DNA of 64,000 nt from Azospirillum sp. RU38E (GCF_900188385.1 NZ_FZOI01000004.1:186001-250000); one strand, 5' to 3'; positions 27,882 through 37,653 are shown, counted from the first letter of the stretch. The notes: a model not told the origin generated them from the letters alone. A program made the numbers and translations.

Positions 27882-29072
27882 TCAATGTGGTGTGAAAATT
27901 TCCTCTGGCTGGTCAATGCCGCGCAGGGCATGGACACCCAGGGAGCGCATGGGCCGGCCCGAACAGCCGGCAAAGGCGGTGGACACCACCAGCGGGCAAT
28001 CCAGCGCCTTGGCGGCATCCAGCAGCCGGCTGGTCATATTCACCGCCGGGCCGACCACGGTGAAATCCAGCCGGCGCCGGCCGCCGATATTGCCGAAGGC
28101 CACATGGCCCAGATGCAGCGACAGGCCATATTCCAGCGCAATCTGTCCGGCCGGCGGCGCCTCATTCCAGCGGGCGACGGCGGCTTCCAGCGTGGCGGCG
28201 GCGGCCAGCGCATGGCCGCAGGCTTCACGCGGGTTCAGCATGTCGGCGGGGAAGATGGCCAGCATCCCATCACCGATGAATTTCAGCACCTCTCCGCCAT
28301 GCGCCTCCACCGCATCCACCGCCAGTTCGAACCAATGGTTCAGGCGGGCCACCACCTCATGGCTGAGATGTTCGGCCGTATAGCGGGTGAAGTTGCGCAG
28401 GTCGCAGAACAGCACGGCGGCGAAGATGCTCTCCGCATCGCCGCGCTGGATTTGCCCGGCATAGACCCGCTCCCCCGCGCCCTGGCCCAGATATGTGGTC
28501 AGCAGATCGCAGGCGATGGACCGCACGACGCGGGCTTCCAGCACCGGGGAGACGGCGGCAACGATATGTTCCAGATCGCGGATATCATCGTCGCTGAAGG
28601 ACGGCACGCGCTTGGCGGCAAAGGACATGGCCGCCGTGCGGTGCCGATCCTGCACCTGCATGGGAATGATGTAATAATCGGTGAAACCATCGGCCTGCAG
28701 ACGGCGCAGCAACGACATTTCCGTCTGTTCCGTCGCCAGCCGCACGCGATAGGGCTGATTGGTCTGGTCCACCTGATAGACCGGGCTGCTGAGATATTCC
28801 GACAGATCGGTATCGACGCGGTGGACCCGGTGGGCCTGGGTGGCCTGACCGCAGAGCCAGACCCGCCCCTCCCCCACAACCTCGGGATGCAGCAGCTCCA
28901 GGTTCAAGGAGACGCGGCCGATCGGCAGGCCAGCGGCCGCCACCCGGTCAATCAGCTCCGCGAACAGCGCATCCATATCGGTCAAGCGGTTGCCTTCCAG
29001 CAACAGCCAGTCGACGATGGGTCGGATGCGGGCGGACAGGGCGGGAACCAAGGCGGGTAACTCCGGCAACAT
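27882..29072 (-). CDS. Class III adenylate/guanylate cyclase domain protein
   Basis: This soluble protein (396 aa) ends in a class III nucleotide cyclase domain (about 215-380). The two metal-binding aspartates are in FCDLRNFT and KFIGDGMLAIF, and the purine-contacting and transition-state regions are in LDFTVVGPAVNMTSRL. The lysine in EVLKFIGDG and the aspartate in RRLDFTVVG favour ATP, so cAMP is the likelier product. The N-terminal ~200 residues look like a GAF-type sensor, but the ligand is unknown. ATG 29072 is used; a GTG at 29078 is equally possible. Confidence 0.88.
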   Translation of the reverse strand: MLPELPALVPALSARIRPIVDWLLLEGNRLTDMDALFAELIDRVAAAGLPIGRVSLNLELLHPEVVGEGRVWLCGQATQAHRVHRVDTDLSEYLSSPVYQVDQTNQPYRVRLATEQTEMSLLRRLQADGFTDYYIIPMQVQDRHRTAAMSFAAKRVPSFSDDDIRDLEHIVAAVSPVLEARVVRSIACDLLTTYLGQGAGERVYAGQIQRGDAESIFAAVLFCDLRNFTRYTAEHLSHEVVARLNHWFELAVDAVEAHGGEVLKFIGDGMLAIFPADMLNPREACGHALAAAATLEAAVARWNEAPPAGQIALEYGLSLHLGHVAFGNIGGRRRLDFTVVGPAVNMTSRLLDAAKALDCPLVVSTAFAGCSGRPMRSLGVHALRGIDQPEEIFTPH

Positions 29073-29162
29073 TGTCACCCAGTTTGGTTATCCGACCCCA
29101 TCAGGACAAGCCCTGTTCACGCCGGGTGGCTATCCGCATTAACGATTTGCCATCCACCGGGT

Positions 29163-29900
29163 TTACCCTGCAACAGCCTGGTAAACCCGGAACCGGCGGA
29201 TGCGCAGATGGCTCTGCGTGGTGCGGATGGCGAAATGGCCGCGCGTATAGGGTTCGGGGTCGTTGTAATCAAACAACATTTTTTCATCGCGGAAGTAGCG
29301 CACGGTGGGCCCGGCGGCCAGCAGGGTGATTTTCTGCCAGCGATTGGGCACCAGCATGTCGGCCGGATCCTGCCGGTCATTTTCCGGCAGCAGCGGCCGG
29401 TCATCCTGGCGACCGATATAGCGGCGGAATCGGGTGGTCTTGTTCCAGTTGCCGCCCTGGCCGACATAATAGGTTTTCAGCGTGTCATAATCCTCAAACT
29501 TGCCGCTGCGGGTCCGCGCCAGCACATCGCCGCCGGGGGCCGCCGGGTCGGTCGCCATCCAGAAGGCATTCAGGTCGCTGACCCGGTCATTGGGGCCCCC
29601 TTCGGAAACCGCCTGCGCCTCATACTCAATCAGCACCGGCCCGGAAAGCGGGTGCCGGAACCAGACCGAGGTGCCGGCGGGCACATCAATCTCCATCACC
29701 CCAGCCTGGGCCACCATCCGGCCCGGCCGATGCATCTCCACCTGCCATTGGCCAAGCCCCTGGGTGAAATCATCGCTGAACAGCAACGGCCCCGGCCGAT
29801 AGGTGGGGGACGGCGCGGCGGCACCGACGGGTGCAGCCGCCGTGATACCGGTGGACAAGGCCAAGTGCAGAAAGGCACGGCGGTTCAAAGCGAATCCCAT
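29163..29900 (-). CDS. Exported DUF6250 family protein
   Basis: This exported protein (245 aa) has a twin-arginine-like N-terminus (NRRAFL followed by a hydrophobic stretch and AAA cleavage region, about 1-29). The mature part matches the DUF6250 beta-sandwich family: DDFTQGLGQWQVE, PAGTSVWFRHPLSGPVLIEYE, GGPNDRVSDLNAFWMATD and the KTYYVGQGGNWNKTTRFRRY block. Such domains are often found with polysaccharide-degrading enzymes and may bind or cleave glycans, but no activity is shown. No carbohydrate genes are adjacent. Confidence 0.8.
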   Translation of the reverse strand: MGFALNRRAFLHLALSTGITAAAPVGAAAPSPTYRPGPLLFSDDFTQGLGQWQVEMHRPGRMVAQAGVMEIDVPAGTSVWFRHPLSGPVLIEYEAQAVSEGGPNDRVSDLNAFWMATDPAAPGGDVLARTRSGKFEDYDTLKTYYVGQGGNWNKTTRFRRYIGRQDDRPLLPENDRQDPADMLVPNRWQKITLLAAGPTVRYFRDEKMLFDYNDPEPYTRGHFAIRTTQSHLRIRRFRVYQAVAG

Positions 29901-29989
29901 CAGCGAATGATCCCTGATGAATCGGAATCCGTAGCGTTAGGGCCACAAATCCCAATTAATGAGATTCATATCTATATAATAGAATCGTC

Positions 29990-31288
29990 TTACGAACCAG
30001 GGCCTTTCTCCGCACGCAGCCGGGCCCAGTAATCCAGGCGCTTGCGCACGTCGCGTTCGAAGCCGCGTTCGACGGGGCGGTAGAATTCCCGCCGGGGCAT
30101 CTCCTCGGGGAAGTAATTCTGCCCGCTGAAGCCTTCCGGCGTATCGTGGTCGTAATTATAGCCCTTGCCGTACCCCAACTGCTTCATCAGCTTGGTCGGC
30201 GCATTCAGGATATGTTTGGGCGGCGACAGGCTGCCCGTCTCCTTGGCGGCGCGCACCGCCTCCTTATAGGCGGTATAGGCAGCGTTTGATTTGGGTGCTG
30301 TGCCCAGATAGATCACCAGTTGGGCAATGGCCAGTTCACCTTCCGGGCTGCCCAGCCGTTCATAGGCTTCCCAGGCCGCCGTGGCCTGGATCAATGCGGC
30401 CGGATCGGCCATGCCGATATCCTCCACCGCAAAGCGGGTCAGGCGGCGGGCGATATAGCGGGGGTCTTCCCCGCCGGCCAACATGCGGGCATACCAGTAA
30501 AGGGCGGCATCGGTATCCGAGCCGCGCAGCGATTTATGCAGGGCGGAGATCAGGTTGTAATGGCCTTCCTGCGCCTTGTCATACAGCGGCATCCGCCGCT
30601 GCACGGCACTGGCCAGACCATTGGTATCCAGCAGCGTGCCCGCCGGCAGCGCGAACAGTTCCTCGCACAGGTTCAGGCAATAGCGGCCATCGCCATCGGC
30701 CAGCGCCTTCACCGCATTGCGGGCATCGCCATCCACCGGCAGCGGCCGCCCCTCCTCCGCCTCCGCCCGTTGCAGCAACTGCTCCAGGGCGGCATCATCC
30801 AGCCGGTTCAACACGAAAACCTGGGCGCGCGACAGCAGTGCGGCGTTCAGTTCAAAGGAGGGATTCTCCGTCGTCGCCCCCACCAGGGTGATGGTGCCAT
30901 CCTCCACATAAGGCAGGAAACCATCCTGCTGGGAGCGGTTGAACCGGTGGATTTCATCGATGAACAGCAAGGTGCCCTGCCCGCCGGTACGGCGCGCCCT
31001 TGCCGCCTCGAAGATTTTGCGCAAATCCGCCACGCCGGAGAAAATGGCCGACAAGGGTTCAAAATGCAGGTCGGTGGTCTGGGCCAGCAGCCGGGCCAGC
31101 GTGGTCTTGCCACAGCCGGGCGGCCCCCACAGGATCATGGAGGAAAGCCGCCGGGCGGCGATCATCCGGCCGATGGGCGCACCCTCGCGCAGCAGATGGT
31201 CCTGGCCCACCACGTCGGCCAGCTTCTGGGGCCGCAACCGGTCGGCCAGGGGCCGTGGTGCGGCGGCATCGAACAATCCTGCGGCCAC
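29990..31288 (-). CDS. rarA: Replication-associated recombination protein A (AAA+ ATPase)
   Basis: This clamp-loader-like AAA+ ATPase (432 aa) acts at stalled replication forks (RarA/MgsA family). Walker A is GPPGCGKTTLARLLA and Walker B is LLFIDEIHRFN, followed by the family-typical GATTENPSFELNAALLSR. The C-terminal domain has SALHKSLRGSDTDAALYWYARML and the LGYGKGYNYDHD motif. The start codon is GTG at 31288. It lies 68 bp downstream of the flagellar operon's last gene on the same strand and may be read through from it. Confidence 0.95.
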   Translation of the reverse strand: MAAGLFDAAAPRPLADRLRPQKLADVVGQDHLLREGAPIGRMIAARRLSSMILWGPPGCGKTTLARLLAQTTDLHFEPLSAIFSGVADLRKIFEAARARRTGGQGTLLFIDEIHRFNRSQQDGFLPYVEDGTITLVGATTENPSFELNAALLSRAQVFVLNRLDDAALEQLLQRAEAEEGRPLPVDGDARNAVKALADGDGRYCLNLCEELFALPAGTLLDTNGLASAVQRRMPLYDKAQEGHYNLISALHKSLRGSDTDAALYWYARMLAGGEDPRYIARRLTRFAVEDIGMADPAALIQATAAWEAYERLGSPEGELAIAQLVIYLGTAPKSNAAYTAYKEAVRAAKETGSLSPPKHILNAPTKLMKQLGYGKGYNYDHDTPEGFSGQNYFPEEMPRREFYRPVERGFERDVRKRLDYWARLRAEKGPGS

Positions 31289-31356
31289 GATCTTGCAGCA
31301 CCCCTGGTCCCGTTCCGTTCCCTTCTACATAGACGCTGCCGTGGCACAAGGGAAGG

Positions 31357-34300
31357 TCAAGAGGGTTTCTGCGCTGATTGGGCAGGCGGGGTTGCCGCCG
31401 GTTCTGCCGGGGCTGGGGCTGCGGCGGGGGCCGGCTTGTCGGCCGATTTGGCCCGATAATTATCCAGGAAGCTGCGGAACAGGTCGATTTCCGTGATGCG
31501 CGACCGGATGGTCGCGGCATCGGCCAGCCCAGCCGCTTCCTCTGGCCGGGTCAGCACGCGGAAAGCCGTGGCATCCTTGGTCTTTTCCATCAGCGGGCCG
31601 AAATCCCGGCGCAGCGCCTCCAGCCCGGCATTATCCTGCGCCAGCGACAGGGCCACAGCGCGTTGCACCACCAGGCCTGATGTCTTGGCATCCAACGCCG
31701 TGCCCGCTGCTGGCGGCGGGCCGATCACATCGCCCAGCGCCTGCGCTGCCTGCGGCCATTTCTTGTCACGCATGGCGATATCCACCCGCAACAGATTGGC
31801 ATTGCTGGACTGATCCCCCGTCAGCAACTGGATGGCATCCATCCCCTTGCCAGATTGCGACAGGGCGCGGGCCCGCAGCAGCCGGCGCTCCTCCGCCAGT
31901 TCGGGGGGAATGCCCTCCACCTGGCTGGCATCCAAGGCGGCCACCGCGTCGGTCGGCTTGCCATCCAGCAGCCGGATGCCGGCCAGCCTTGTGCCGACCT
32001 GGGCCTTCTCCACCCCGGCCAGCCGGTACTGCACCTGATGGTCCAGCAGTTCGGCCGCCCGGTCCAGCAGGTCAATCTCCACCAGCCGTTCGGCCAGTTT
32101 GCGGATGATCAGGTCGCCCTCTGCCCCCGGCGGGGTCAGTTCGCGGTATTGTTCATAAAGGCCCAGCGCCTCCAGCGGCGGCATCTTGGCCGCGCCATCC
32201 TTGGAGAAAATCTCTGTAAAGGTGCGGGTCATGTCGGCCGCAATCTCCTTGGCGTCCGGCGTATCCGGGAACAGGGAGATGGTGCGGCGCATGGTTTCAA
32301 ACGCCTGGGGATAATTGCCGGCCAGGGCATGGACCTCCCCCAGGCGGCGGAGATTGGTCAGTTCCAGCGCATCGCCCATCCAGGCAAAGCGCATTTCCTC
32401 CATCCGCTTGGCGGCTTCCTTGGCGTCGATCTTGCCCAGGTCCAGGGCGGTGTCGATCCATTCCTTCTTGCCGCGCATGGCATAGAGCCGGTCGCGGCTG
32501 TTCATCGCCGTCTCGAACAGGCCCAGCGCCTTTTCCTTGTCGCCCAGGGCGCGGAAGGCGAGACCACGATAGAATTCCACCCCCGGCCCCTGCTGGCCGC
32601 CCTCCCCGCCGCGCTTGACCACCTTGTCCAGGATCAGGGCCGCCGCCTCCGGCTGGCCCTGGCGCAGGGCGGCATCAGCCGCGCCCAGCGACAGGCCGAC
32701 AAAGAACGGATCGGGATAGGCCGCCAGCTGGTCCTTGCGGGCCTGGAACAGGGCGTGCGCACCGGCATAATCCTGCTTGCCGGCCAGGGCGGCGGCCCGC
32801 CAGAGGTCGGCATCCTTCTCCCCCGCCAATCCCGGATTGGACAGATCGGCCAAGGCACCATCCAGATTGCCGGTCAGGACGCGGGCGATGCCGCGCACGG
32901 CCAGGAATTCCGGCCGGCGATCCACATCGGGCTGCACCTCCTGCACGCGGGTCAACATGCCGGCGGCCTCATAGGCCAGACCATTGGCGATGTAGAAACG
33001 GGCAAGGTCCAGCCGGCCGCGGTTCCGCTCCGCCTCCGGCATTCCCGCCAGCTGCTGCCAGCGCTCCTGCCGGGTGGCGATGTAGCGGTCGGCCGGCCCC
33101 TGCCCCCAGCGTTTAAAATCGAACAGCTTTTCCTTTTCCTGCTTGGGCAGCGGCGGGGGCGCGACAGAGGCCAGATCGGCCGCCGGTGACAGGCTGAGCC
33201 CGCCGGGCACGGAGATTTCCACCCCCTCGCGCACCGGCTGCACCACCAGCCGGTCATCCAGCGGGCGCACCACCAGCCCCTGCAGGCTGGGCAGCAACTG
33301 CGCCTGGGCGAAACGCCGAGCGGCCGGCAGATGCGGGCCGGGGGTGGAAATGGGCGTCACGAACAGCGTGTCGCCCACCACCGGATCCTTGAAGCTCAAC
33401 ACCTTGGCCACATCCGGGGCGGCCACCACCAGCCGCGCCCCCAGCGCGAATTGCGGGTCCGGCGTGGCGGTCAGCACCGTCGCCGGGTCATTGGGCGGCA
33501 GGTCGGTGGCCCGGTTCAGCCCGATGCGCCAGATCGTGCCATCGCGCTGGACGCGGGCCTGCATCAGGGCCGGCATGGGCAGGCGGAAGCCGGACGCATC
33601 CGGCACCGTCACCGGCTCCACCGCTGTGTTCAGGCCGGGCACGCTGCCGGGTGCGGGGGCGGTTTCCGGCGGCACTGGGCGGTCGAACAGCACATAAAGA
33701 TATCCCGCCCGCTCAAATACCGCCGCCGCCGTCCCCAGCTTGGGATCAAACGGGATGCTGACACTGTCAACCAGCGGGGCCGGTGCCAGGGCAGCCTGTT
33801 CCACCGCCGGCACCGGCGCGGGACTGGCCGCCGGGGTCGGCGCGTTCGGCTTTTGCGGCGCGGGTGTGGTGGTTCCGGCGGCCGCTGCCGGCTGGCCAGC
33901 GGCCGGCGCTGGTGTCAGGGGCGTGGGTTGCCCCTTGGCCGCGGCCTGCCCCTCGGCTGAGGTCTGGCGGCCGCGCAACTCAAACAGCGGCGCGCCTTCC
34001 TTGGCCCGCCGTGGATCAACGGGGGCGGGCGGCTTTTCCGGGGCTGCGGCCTTCGCCGGCGCTGCCGCCGCCGGCTTCTCCTTGCTCTCCGCCTTTTCCG
34101 GGGCGGGTGCCGCATTGGCCGCCGCTGCTGGCGCTGGTTTGGCCGGGGCGGGTGGTGCCTTGTCCAGAATATCGATCACCACGCGGGTGCCCGCCCGCAT
34201 ATCCTTGATGCCGGCCCCGGCGGGGATGCGGAACCGCACCAGCAGCGCGCCCCCCTCCGCCGCCTGGGTCAGCCCCTCCACCCGCGCCGGCTTGGCCCGC

Positions 34301-34563
34301 AGCACGGGCGCCAGATTGACCTCCGCCGCCACCGGAAAACGCAGGGTGACATCCTGTCCGGATTGTTCGGCGGTATAGGCGGTGTTGCTGGCCCAGTCGA
34401 AAACCAGCCGTGTATAGGTTGGATGCACCCCACTGCGCACCCCCACCTTGGCCGCGGAAGCTGTTGCCGCCGCTGGCTTGCCCGGCTGGGCATTGGCCAG
34501 ACCGGGCAGCAGGGCCAGCGTCGCCGTCATCGTCAGCAGCAGCGGGATCAGGGGCCGGCGCAT
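31357..34563 (-). CDS. Large secreted AMIN-like/TPR protein at the end of the flagellar operon
   Basis: This protein (1068 aa) has a cleavable signal sequence (about 1-25, ANA-Q). An AMIN-like domain follows (about 38-135, VHPTYTRLVFDWA to VVIDIL), then a long Ala/Pro-rich low-complexity stretch (about 135-270) and a beta-rich part. A tetratricopeptide-like helical solenoid occupies about 480-1000, with a second Ala/Pro tail. It overlaps the preceding MotB-like gene by 1 bp (TGATG), so translation is coupled and a role in the flagellar motor is likely. The AMIN-like domain suggests peptidoglycan contact. It could be the client of MotE in place of MotC, but that is inference. Confidence 0.82.
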   Translation of the reverse strand: MRRPLIPLLLTMTATLALLPGLANAQPGKPAAATASAAKVGVRSGVHPTYTRLVFDWASNTAYTAEQSGQDVTLRFPVAAEVNLAPVLRAKPARVEGLTQAAEGGALLVRFRIPAGAGIKDMRAGTRVVIDILDKAPPAPAKPAPAAAANAAPAPEKAESKEKPAAAAPAKAAAPEKPPAPVDPRRAKEGAPLFELRGRQTSAEGQAAAKGQPTPLTPAPAAGQPAAAAGTTTPAPQKPNAPTPAASPAPVPAVEQAALAPAPLVDSVSIPFDPKLGTAAAVFERAGYLYVLFDRPVPPETAPAPGSVPGLNTAVEPVTVPDASGFRLPMPALMQARVQRDGTIWRIGLNRATDLPPNDPATVLTATPDPQFALGARLVVAAPDVAKVLSFKDPVVGDTLFVTPISTPGPHLPAARRFAQAQLLPSLQGLVVRPLDDRLVVQPVREGVEISVPGGLSLSPAADLASVAPPPLPKQEKEKLFDFKRWGQGPADRYIATRQERWQQLAGMPEAERNRGRLDLARFYIANGLAYEAAGMLTRVQEVQPDVDRRPEFLAVRGIARVLTGNLDGALADLSNPGLAGEKDADLWRAAALAGKQDYAGAHALFQARKDQLAAYPDPFFVGLSLGAADAALRQGQPEAAALILDKVVKRGGEGGQQGPGVEFYRGLAFRALGDKEKALGLFETAMNSRDRLYAMRGKKEWIDTALDLGKIDAKEAAKRMEEMRFAWMGDALELTNLRRLGEVHALAGNYPQAFETMRRTISLFPDTPDAKEIAADMTRTFTEIFSKDGAAKMPPLEALGLYEQYRELTPPGAEGDLIIRKLAERLVEIDLLDRAAELLDHQVQYRLAGVEKAQVGTRLAGIRLLDGKPTDAVAALDASQVEGIPPELAEERRLLRARALSQSGKGMDAIQLLTGDQSSNANLLRVDIAMRDKKWPQAAQALGDVIGPPPAAGTALDAKTSGLVVQRAVALSLAQDNAGLEALRRDFGPLMEKTKDATAFRVLTRPEEAAGLADAATIRSRITEIDLFRSFLDNYRAKSADKPAPAAAPAPAEPAATPPAQSAQKPS

Positions 34564-35270
34564 CAGCGGGACCCCCCATGGTCACGGATCACCAGTTCCA
34601 CCCGGCGGGCCAGGGCATTGCCCTCCGGGGTGGCGGCGACCTCCCCGGCCCTGCCGTCGCCATGACCGCGCATGGTGATGGGGCGCAGATAGCCGGCCTG
34701 ATGCAGGGCTGCCGCCACCGCCTGGGCGCGGGCGAGCGATAATTCCCAGTTGGAGGGCCAATGGCTGCCGGCCGGGGTGGCATCGGCATGGCCGGCCACA
34801 TCCAGGGCGTTGCCCAGATTATCCGCCACCCCGGCCATGACGAACAGGGCCGCCCGGCCATTTTCCGATAACTGCGCCTCCCCCGGCGCGAATAACAGGT
34901 CCGCCGGCAGCGACAGCGCCAACCCTTCCGGCCGGCGTTCCATTCGCAGATCGGCCAGGGCCGGGTTTCCGGGCAGCAGATTTTCAAACACCCGCCGCAG
35001 ATAGCCCAGATCGGCCGCCTTTTCCCGGTTCAGGCTTTCCGCCGTGAAGACAGCCTTGGGGGGGGGAGCACCGGTGCCGCCGCTGCCCTGGCCAGGAACC
35101 ACACCCAGCGCGCGTTGATAACGCGCGGCGTCCGGCTCTGACATGGAATAGAGCATGACGAAGAAGGTCAGCAGCAGGCAGACCAGATCGGTGAAAGTGA
35201 CCAGCCAGGCCTTGCCCGAGGCCGTTTGCGGGGCGGGAAACAGTTTCAGCAGCGGCAGGCCGGGCTTCAT
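34563..35270 (-). CDS. MotB-like stator/peptidoglycan-binding protein
   Basis: This 235-aa protein has one N-terminal membrane segment, WLVTFTDLVCLLLTFFVML (22-40). Its aspartate D28 sits where MotB has its proton-accepting Asp. The C-terminal OmpA-like domain (about 115-230) contains VAGHADATP and SNWELSLARAQAVAAAL, closely resembling the MotB peptidoglycan-binding signature. No motA is next to it. It overlaps the second MotB-like gene by 4 bp and the large TPR gene by 1 bp. It may be a true stator subunit or an accessory MotB paralogue. Confidence 0.82.
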   Translation of the reverse strand: MKPGLPLLKLFPAPQTASGKAWLVTFTDLVCLLLTFFVMLYSMSEPDAARYQRALGVVPGQGSGGTGAPPPKAVFTAESLNREKAADLGYLRRVFENLLPGNPALADLRMERRPEGLALSLPADLLFAPGEAQLSENGRAALFVMAGVADNLGNALDVAGHADATPAGSHWPSNWELSLARAQAVAAALHQAGYLRPITMRGHGDGRAGEVAATPEGNALARRVELVIRDHGGSR

Positions 35271-35959
35271 CGCCCACCCCCGTCACTGGCCACGGCCTTG
35301 GGCGGCGGCAGCCGGAAGACAAGGCGCACCTGCCCGGCCGGGTCATCCGGCTCCAGCCCGATGGACAGGGCCGCCGCCGGGGCACCATTGGCCACCAGTG
35401 CGCGGGCCAGCGCGCCCATGCGTGCCACGGCAGGGCCGGTTTCCCCCTGCCCCTTGATGCCCATCAGCATCTCCCCCGCCACCTGCACCCCGCCGGGACG
35501 CGGGACAAGAGCCCCAGCCAGCCGGTCCAGCAGCGCCACCCGATCGGTACGCACCCCGCCGCCGGACCCGAACAGCGCGTCGGCGGGCATGGTGGCCGTC
35601 AGGGCCAGACCATCGGCGCTGGTTTCCACCCTGGCCAGCGCCACCTCGCTGCGTACCAGATCGCCCAGGCTGGACATCGCCTGCAACGCATCGCCCATGG
35701 CATGGTCATGCACCTTTTCCCCGCTGTCGCCGGACAGCAGGCGGGGCATGGAGAAGGCCTGGTCGACGCTGCGCAGCACCGCGCCGACCTTCTGATCATG
35801 GAAATGCGAAATGGCGTTCAACAGGATGAAAAATCCCAGCAGCAGGATGAAAACGCCCAGATAGACCGTCAGGGCCCCCGCCCCCTGCCCATCCTCACCG
35901 GCGGCGGGCGCCGGGGATGGCCAGAAGAAGGGCTGATTCGGGGGGCGATCCTGGGACAT
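35267..35959 (-). CDS. Divergent MotB-like membrane protein lacking the stator aspartate
   Basis: This 230-aa protein has a single N-terminal membrane segment, LTVYLGVFILLLGFFILLNA (about 30-50), shaped like MotB but without its aspartate. The periplasmic domain has a degenerate OmpA-like pattern without the SNWELS peptidoglycan motif. Overlap of 4 bp with the true MotB-like gene suggests that the two form a heteromer, with one subunit carrying the ion-binding residue. Co-location with cheZ, motE and fliM supports a motor role. Function is inferred. Confidence 0.75.
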   Translation of the reverse strand: MSQDRPPNQPFFWPSPAPAAGEDGQGAGALTVYLGVFILLLGFFILLNAISHFHDQKVGAVLRSVDQAFSMPRLLSGDSGEKVHDHAMGDALQAMSSLGDLVRSEVALARVETSADGLALTATMPADALFGSGGGVRTDRVALLDRLAGALVPRPGGVQVAGEMLMGIKGQGETGPAVARMGALARALVANGAPAAALSIGLEPDDPAGQVRLVFRLPPPKAVASDGGGR

Positions 35960-35979
35960 TCATCCTCTGTCGGGAATGG

Positions 35980-36627
35980 TCAGTCGAAAAGCGAGTCGAT
36001 AAAGGCCTGATCGATCCCGGAACCCGGCATGGAGGGGCCATGCAGCAGGTCGGAATCGGGAACCGCCAGGGCCACGGCCGGCACATCGGGCGTCACCGGA
36101 TGGCGGCGTTCCACCTGCTCACCCATGGCGACCAGCAGCGCCTCCACCTTCTGTTCGATATGTTTCAGGGCGCGCACCACCTTGGTGATTCGCTGGCCCG
36201 TAATATCCTGGAAGTTGCAGGCTTCATAAATGCCGGTGGTGATGTCCATCAGCTTGGAGGATACGGCGCTGGGCACGTCGCCGGCCAGCGCCATCATCTG
36301 GTCGCAGGCATCCATGATGCGGTTGGTGGCGTCTTCCGTGGCGCCCACCACGGCATCCAGCTCATCCGTCGCCAGGGGGATATGCTCCGAATGGATGTCG
36401 GCCGGCTGGATGGCGGCGATTTCCTTCTTCGCATTGTGGATGAAGCGGGCCAACCCCTCCAGCTCGGAATAGATGCGCAGATCGTGCTGGGAAATCTCCC
36501 CGCCCATGGAATTCAGCACAGAGGCGACGATGCCCGCCACCTCATCACGGGACAGGGGAAGGCGCGCCTCCTGGCGGGCCAGGTCCAGACGTTCCTTCAG
36601 GGCGGGATCAACGGCAGTGCGGAGCAT
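35980..36627 (-). CDS. cheZ: Chemotaxis protein phosphatase CheZ
   Basis: This CheY-P phosphatase (215 aa) resets the flagellar motor signal. The long four-helix-bundle hairpin contains the active site CNFQDITGQRI, where D141 and Q145 match the E. coli CheZ pair D143/Q147. The acidic C-terminus ending DQAFIDSLFD resembles the CheY-binding tail. The start at 36627 has GAAGG 7 bp upstream; the frame extends upstream to a TTG at 36741 without support. It follows motE by 114 bp and precedes the MotB-like pair by 20 bp. Confidence 0.9.
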   Translation of the reverse strand: MLRTAVDPALKERLDLARQEARLPLSRDEVAGIVASVLNSMGGEISQHDLRIYSELEGLARFIHNAKKEIAAIQPADIHSEHIPLATDELDAVVGATEDATNRIMDACDQMMALAGDVPSAVSSKLMDITTGIYEACNFQDITGQRITKVVRALKHIEQKVEALLVAMGEQVERRHPVTPDVPAVALAVPDSDLLHGPSMPGSGIDQAFIDSLFD

Positions 36628-36741
36628 CTGGACACCTTCGGCAAGCATCAGGTTCAACGGAGGGAATAACGCGACAGGGTTCCAGCCCCACCGAGAGGGC
36701 CAAACCCTGCTGGCGGAGACAGTTCCGCCGCTTACATACAA

Positions 36742-37653
36742 TCATTCAGGCACGGTTGGCAGTCTCTTCCGCTCCGCCAACAGGATTGTAACCTCTTGCG
36801 CACGCGCCGAATCCATCGCCGCCAGTACCGGGGCCGCCTTGGCCTCCTTCATGCGGCTGATGACATTCAGCAAAACCTTGTTTTCCAGGCTGTTGAAGAT
36901 TTTTGCCGCATCCACCGGCTTCATCGTCTCGTAAATCTTCACCAGACTGTCCAACTGTGTCTGCTGTTCGGCATTCACCGTGGTCAGCAGGCCCTGGATT
37001 TCCTGTTTCAGCTTCTGCAGCTCGGCGATCTTCTGGTCAAAGCGGGATTCGGCAGCCACCAGCATGGCCTCCCGCTGGTCCAGTTCACGCCCGCGCTGGT
37101 CCAGTTGCTCTCGCCGTTCCTGCAGACGCTGGAGGATTTCCACCTCCTTGGGCGTAAAACTCTGCCCTGGCGCGCCAGAGGGGGCAGCACCATGATCATC
37201 GCCATGCTGCACCGCCGGTGCGGGCGTGACCGGGGGGCTGGGCGCCTGCGCCGGTTCAGGCTTGGGTGCTGCCGGTTCCTGCGCCGGGGCATTGGCGGCG
37301 GCCACCTGGGTCGCTGGCGGCACCGCCAGCTTGGCCGTATCCGGCTTTTCCGGCAGGCCCTGGGGGGCCTGTTCTTCTGCGACAGAGGGCGGTACCGGGT
37401 TGAAGGCGGCACCGGTGGTGACCGCCATCCAGATATCCCCCACCTTCACCCCAATCAGCAGACCGGCGGCCAGGATGGTGGCGGGCAGCAGGCCGGGCCG
37501 CAGCAGGGGCCGGCGCCGCGCCTTCACCTTCGGCTTGGCCGCAACCGGGCGTTTGCCAGCCGGCACCTTGCCCGGCGCGCGCGGTGCTGCCGCACGGGGG
37601 GGCGCGGGGCTTTTCACAGCAGGTGCGGCCGGCATATCCGGGGGAACGCTCAT
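36742..37653 (-). CDS. motE: MotE-like flagellar protein with C-terminal MgtE_N-like domain
   Basis: This 303-aa protein has a basic Pro/Ala-rich N-terminus (about 1-50), one membrane segment (about 54-74), a Pro/Ala linker, a coiled coil (about 170-230) and a C-terminal helical domain (about 232-300: YETMKPVDAAKIFNSLEN, VLAAMDSARAQEVTILLA) typical of MotE. In rhizobia MotE is a chaperone for the periplasmic motor protein MotC. No clear motC is present here. Its start overlaps the DUF6468 stop by 4 bp. Confidence 0.85.
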   Translation of the reverse strand: MSVPPDMPAAPAVKSPAPPRAAAPRAPGKVPAGKRPVAAKPKVKARRRPLLRPGLLPATILAAGLLIGVKVGDIWMAVTTGAAFNPVPPSVAEEQAPQGLPEKPDTAKLAVPPATQVAAANAPAQEPAAPKPEPAQAPSPPVTPAPAVQHGDDHGAAPSGAPGQSFTPKEVEILQRLQERREQLDQRGRELDQREAMLVAAESRFDQKIAELQKLKQEIQGLLTTVNAEQQTQLDSLVKIYETMKPVDAAKIFNSLENKVLLNVISRMKEAKAAPVLAAMDSARAQEVTILLAERKRLPTVPE

